DNA from: Sphingobium sp. WTD-1
GTDB lineage: Bacteria > Pseudomonadota > Alphaproteobacteria > Sphingomonadales > Sphingomonadaceae
Length of the DNA: 64,000 nucleotides
Assembly (NCBI RefSeq): GCF_030128825.1
Contig: NZ_CP119127.1
Location: 3,286,001 to 3,350,000 of the forward strand
Direction: 5' to 3'
Position 1 is the stretch's first letter, and each line of letters begins with the position of its first letter. Below, in pieces: positions 60,984 to 64,000 of the stretch. The notes under the pieces were generated by a model that worked only from the letters and a program-made list of their open reading frames with translations, did no database searches and had not been told where the DNA came from. Made by a program: the position numbers and the translations under genes.

Positions 60984-62327
60984 TTACTCCGCAGCCGCAA
61001 CCAGTATTTCAGGCTCCGGCGCCATGCCACGGCCAACGCTGTCATAGATAAATCCAGCCGCTTCAGCGACTTTTGGCCGATAGATGTTGCGCAGGTCGAC
61101 CAGGCCGTTGCCAGCCATCACGCCGCGCAGGCGTGACAGGTCGAGCGCGCGCAGCGCATCCCATTCGGTGACCAGCACGACGGCCGAGGCTCCCTGCGCC
61201 GCGGCATAGGGATCGTGGAAGAAGTCGACATTCTGCAGCAGCGGCTGGGCGGCCTCGATCCCTTCCGGGTCGAAGGCGCGGATCTGCGCGCCACCATCCT
61301 GCAGTGCCTGGATGATCGACAGCGACGGCGCATCGCGCATATCGTCGGTATTGGGCTTGAAGGTCAGGCCCAGCACCGCGACCGTCTTGCCCCGCACCGA
61401 TCCGTTGCACACGCCGATCACCTTGCGCGCCATGGCCCGCTTGCGGCTCTCGTTGATCGCGACGGTGGTTTCGATCAAGCGAATGGGCGCGCCTGCATCC
61501 TCGGCCGTCTTGACCAGCGCCAGCGTGTCCTTGGGGAAGCAGGAGCCACCATAGCCAGGGCCGGCATGAAGGAATTTTGAACCGATCCGGTTATCGAGAC
61601 CAATACCGCGCGCTACCTGCTGCACGTCCGCACCGACCCGTTCGCACAGTTCGGCCATCTCGTTGATATAGGTGATCTTCATCGCCAGGAAAGCGTTGGC
61701 GGCATATTTGATCAGTTCGCTGGTGCGCCGACCGGTGAACAGCAGCGGCGCCTGGTTGAGATAGAGCGGGCGATAAACCTCTTCCATCACCGGGCGTGCG
61801 CGTTCGTCCTCGATGCCGACGACGATGCGATCCGGGCGCTTGAAATCCTCGATCGCGGCACCTTCGCGCAGAAACTCGGGATTGGAGGCGACCGCGAACT
61901 GGGCATCGGGATTGGTTTCCCGAATGATCCGCTCGACCTCGTCGCCGGTGCCGACCGGCACGGTCGACTTCGTGACCACAACGGTGAATCCCTTGAGCGC
62001 CCCGGCAATCTCGCGCGCGGCATCGTAGACATAGCTGAGGTCGGCATGGCCATCACCCCGACGCGCCGGCGTACCGACCGCAATGAAGACGACATCGGCG
62101 TCCGCCACGGACGTTGCCAGATCTGTGGTGAAGCTCAACCGGCCGGCCTTCACGTTGCGCGCGATCAGATCGGCCAGACCAGGTTCGTAGATCGGCACAC
62201 CACCAGCACATAATTTGGCGATCTTGCGTTCATCCTTGTCCACACAGATGATTTCGTGCCCGAAATCCGCGAGGCAGGCGCCCGATACCAGACCAACATA
62301 ACCAGATCCGGTCATCACGATCCGCAT
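60984..62327 (-). CDS. ugd: UDP-glucose 6-dehydrogenase
   Basis: 447 residues from the ATG at 62327, with AAGGAG 7 bases upstream; the frame open further upstream has no comparable site. N-terminal Rossmann motif GSGYVGLVSGACLADFGH; VGTPAR and TVPVGTGDEVE; catalytic block GPGYGGSCFPKDTLAL with the active Cys near 260; a second dinucleotide-like domain, with LGLTFKPNTDDMRDAPSL. It makes UDP-glucuronate for acidic polysaccharide. Placed beside the EPS operon, it implies a uronic-acid-containing product, though it may serve other pathways too. Confidence 0.95.
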   Translation of the reverse strand: MRIVMTGSGYVGLVSGACLADFGHEIICVDKDERKIAKLCAGGVPIYEPGLADLIARNVKAGRLSFTTDLATSVADADVVFIAVGTPARRGDGHADLSYVYDAAREIAGALKGFTVVVTKSTVPVGTGDEVERIIRETNPDAQFAVASNPEFLREGAAIEDFKRPDRIVVGIEDERARPVMEEVYRPLYLNQAPLLFTGRRTSELIKYAANAFLAMKITYINEMAELCERVGADVQQVARGIGLDNRIGSKFLHAGPGYGGSCFPKDTLALVKTAEDAGAPIRLIETTVAINESRKRAMARKVIGVCNGSVRGKTVAVLGLTFKPNTDDMRDAPSLSIIQALQDGGAQIRAFDPEGIEAAQPLLQNVDFFHDPYAAAQGASAVVLVTEWDALRALDLSRLRGVMAGNGLVDLRNIYRPKVAEAAGFIYDSVGRGMAPEPEILVAAAE

Positions 62328-62643
62328 GACAATACTCCTTGTCCAATAAGCATAGCCGTTCGGCAATCCGTCCAGGAGCGGGTCTTCCATCTGCACGAGG
62401 CACGACAAAGCGCTCCGGAAAAGCCGGATGCACATATTTCTCGCCCTGACAAAAATCGAAGCCCCAGCCGCCCGGCCAATTACCGTGTCAGTGGAACCAG
62501 CCACCTGTTGACGCGATGCAGCATAAGCCGGGTCATGAAGTTGTTGCAACGCAACTGGGCGCTGCGTCAGCACATGTGGACGTAGGCCGAATGGAAAATG
62601 CGCCGAACTGTCGGACCCTAGCCCCCTTAACCGGGTAAACGGA
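62328..62643. other. Intergenic region between ugd and DUF2794 gene
   Basis: 316 bases with no supported gene on either strand; open frames lack starts and family features. It must carry the ugd promoter and the end of the DUF2794 transcript. I see a CCGGTTAA/TTAACCGG-like partial dyad near 62630 but no clean terminator or repeat. Confidence 0.45.
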
Positions 62644-62991
62644 TCAATCTTCGACGATGCGCATCAATTTGCGTTCAACCGGCGCCAAGATGCCCTGCAA
62701 TTCCTGTCCGCGCTTGAGCACATGGCCCGTTTCGCCCACCAGCGCCCACATGCCCTGGCGGTTACGCAACGCCGGCCGCTTCTCGATCCGATATTCAGGA
62801 CGCTCGGCAGAACGCCGGAAAGCAGAGAAAATTGCGGCCTCACGTCCCAGGTCCATGGCATAGTCGCGCCAGTGTCCGGCGGCGACCATGCGGCCATAGA
62901 GATCCATGATCCGCTGCAATTCCAGGCGATCGAACCCGACCTGCCCCTGTTGCTGGCCGTTGGGTGCTGGGAACGGCGTCACATTGGACAT
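62644..62991 (-). CDS. DUF2794 family protein
   Basis: 115 residues matching the alphaproteobacterial DUF2794 family in full: ELQRIMDLYGRMVAAGHWRDYAMDLGREAAIFSAFRR, then PEYRIEKRPAL and HVLKRGQELQGIL. No signal or membrane helix. Function is unknown to me. Its ATG shares a base with the stop of the serine acetyltransferase gene, so the two are co-expressed. Confidence 0.82.
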   Translation of the reverse strand: MSNVTPFPAPNGQQQGQVGFDRLELQRIMDLYGRMVAAGHWRDYAMDLGREAAIFSAFRRSAERPEYRIEKRPALRNRQGMWALVGETGHVLKRGQELQGILAPVERKLMRIVED

Positions 62992-63707
62992 CAGGCCCGG
63001 CCACGCTCCTTGAACAGGGCGACGTCATCGGCAGGCAGTTCAGGCACCTGCTTCTGCGCCAGCAACTCGGCCAGCCGCTTCTGCAACTGCTCCACTTCGC
63101 ACTGCAGCAATTCCAGCTTCTGCTTTTCGGGATCGAAGCAATCAGAGCAGGGCGTACCATAAGGCAAGAAGTCACGCTGATAGGCGGTGACATCGACCAG
63201 CATCGCGCGCGCGGGAATGCCGACCATGGTCGCGGCCTCCGCCACATCCTTGGTCACGACCGCATTGGCGCCAACACGGGCGCGGGCGCCCACGCGAACC
63301 GGCCCCAGCACCTGCGCGCCCGATCCCACGATCACGCCATTTTCCAGCGTCGGGTGGCGCTTGCCAGCGATGCCGTTGGCGGGGTCAGTCCCGCCCAGCG
63401 TCACATTCTGATAAAGGGTGACGTCATCACCAATCTCCGCCGTCTCGCCGATCACGGTGAAACCATGGTCGATGAAGAAGCGCTTGCCGATCTTCGCTCC
63501 CGGATGAATGTCATTGCCGGTCAGGAAGCGCGACAGATGATTGACCGCCCGCGCCAGGAAATAGAGCCGCGCCCGATAGAGACGATGCGCCACGCGATGG
63601 AAGGCCAGCGACCAGATACCGGGATAAAGCAGGATTTCCGCCCGCGATCGCGGTGCCGGGTCGCGCGACTTGACCGAATCCAGATAGGCGATGAGATTAC
63701 GCAGCAT
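62991..63707 (-). CDS. cysE: Serine O-acetyltransferase (EpsC/CysE type)
   Basis: 238 residues from the ATG at 63707, with AGGGA 7 bases upstream; the frame is open 39 codons further but without a good start. Left-handed beta-helix hexapeptides: GNDIHPGAKIGKRFFIDHGFTVIGETAEIGDDVTLYQNVTLGG, with the catalytic His in IDHG, and later HPTLENGVIVGSGAQVLGPVRVG. A Cys pair (PCSDC) and a helical Leu/Gln-rich tail follow the helix, longer than in minimal EpsC. Forms O-acetylserine for cysteine synthesis. Divergent to a TauE/SafE transporter gene, which fits a sulfur context. Confidence 0.88.
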   Translation of the reverse strand: MLRNLIAYLDSVKSRDPAPRSRAEILLYPGIWSLAFHRVAHRLYRARLYFLARAVNHLSRFLTGNDIHPGAKIGKRFFIDHGFTVIGETAEIGDDVTLYQNVTLGGTDPANGIAGKRHPTLENGVIVGSGAQVLGPVRVGARARVGANAVVTKDVAEAATMVGIPARAMLVDVTAYQRDFLPYGTPCSDCFDPEKQKLELLQCEVEQLQKRLAELLAQKQVPELPADDVALFKERGRA

Positions 63708-63894
63708 CGAAACGTCCCTGAACGGACCCGCCCTGCTGGCGCGCCCCTTTACCCTGTTGCCAGCAACATAGAGATTAAGCGGCAATTTTTCCAGAGCGCG
63801 CCCTAATTCGCCTTCCCGGCCCAAAACAGAAACTTGCTTGGCGCCTCAAGATATACCAATCATTGAGGTAGACAATTAGAACGAAGGTGCTTGG

Positions 63895-64000
63895 ATGATC
63901 GACACATTTATCGCCCATTTTGGCGAAATACTGCCCTTCATCCTGATCGGCTTCGGCGCGCAGATTATCGATGGCGCCCTCGGCATGGCCTATGGCGTGA
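63895..64000 (+). CDS. TauE/SafE-type sulfite exporter family protein, N-terminus only
   Basis: The frame from the ATG at 63895, with GAAGG upstream, runs off the right edge: 35 codons visible. It reads MIDTFIAHFGEILPFILIGF, then GAQIIDGALGMAYGV. A first membrane helix followed by AQxIDGALGMAYG is characteristic of a TSUP (TauE/SafE) subfamily common in proteobacteria. Members export or import sulfite, sulfonates or sulfate. Divergent from cysE across 187 bp. Confidence 0.72.
   Translation, partial: MIDTFIAHFGEILPFILIGFGAQIIDGALGMAYGV

Noticed and set aside
1..64000. CRISPR arrays, tRNA/rRNA genes, insertion sequences or prophage genes
   Set aside because: Reading the intergenic intervals showed no regularly spaced repeats, cloverleaf-like or rRNA stretches, transposase or integrase frames. 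A tRNA scan was not possible here.

Overview
The window is GC-rich, densely packed and mostly colinear operons. The gene families point to an alphaproteobacterium of the Sphingomonadaceae (Sphingobium or Sphingomonas-like). Supporting signs are TonB-dependent receptors ending in aromatic residues, a DUF2794 gene, a cellulose operon with an AB fusion plus bcsD, and a GlcNAc PTS made of only two polypeptides. This placement is an inference from gene content. I saw no tRNA, rRNA, insertion sequence, prophage or CRISPR array.

Layout. (1) 1-10256, minus strand: a cellulose synthesis operon, bcsR/P-like, bcsQ, bcsAB, bcsC, bcsD, bcsZ, with nearly every junction a start/stop overlap; bcsZ runs off the left edge. 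(2) 10449-13497: a two-hot-dog MaoC-like dehydratase and a divergent ABC-F ATPase. (3) 13494-25827: a GlcNAc/chitin-oligosaccharide locus. On the minus strand are a TonB receptor, a GH20 hexosaminidase, a fused EIIA-HPr-EI and a EIICB permease. On the plus strand are a GntR/HutC-type regulator, a SIS-family GlcN-6-P deaminase and NagA. Two near-identical 16-bp sites in the divergent promoter are good operator candidates. (4) 25821-33948: an oxidative or beta-oxidation-like accessory module: SnoaL-like protein, three SDRs, a second copy of the MaoC-like dehydratase flanked by two related TetR regulators, a TauD-type dioxygenase and an AraC regulator. (5) 34034-37507: CorA and a large exported protein of unknown function. 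(6) 37668-41773: a ModE-like regulator, a diheme c-type peroxidase (MauG/MbnH-like), a small exported protein and a TonB receptor, probably a metal or metallophore uptake unit. (7) 41872-62327: an exopolysaccharide locus. It starts with a polyprenyl-phosphate sugar transferase flanked by two related tiny membrane proteins. Then comes a long plus-strand operon: outer-membrane barrel, Wza-like exporter, AAA ATPase, Wzz-like copolymerase, degenerate tyrosine kinase, WecG-type transferase, Wzx-like flippase, Wzy/ligase, three GT2, GH10, acyltransferase, GT2. Convergent to its end lie a GH16 hydrolase and ugd. (8) 62644-64000: DUF2794, serine acetyltransferase and the start of a TauE/SafE transporter.

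How it works together. The window holds two separate polysaccharide machines. One is cellulose, made by a c-di-GMP-gated BcsAB with an intact PilZ domain. The other is a Wzx/Wzy-type heteropolysaccharide, with lipid-linked assembly begun by the 42389 transferase, UDP-glucuronate supplied by Ugd, acylation, and trimming by GH10/GH16. The nag locus covers import through the outer membrane, periplasmic cleavage, PTS uptake and entry into fructose-6-phosphate. The most unusual items are the paired SRWAG small membrane proteins, the tyrosine-kinase-like protein that has lost its P-loop but carries an MshEN/GspE-N-like head, the EIICB with a second IIB domain whose Cys is Arg, and the duplicated dehydratase with its paralogous regulators.
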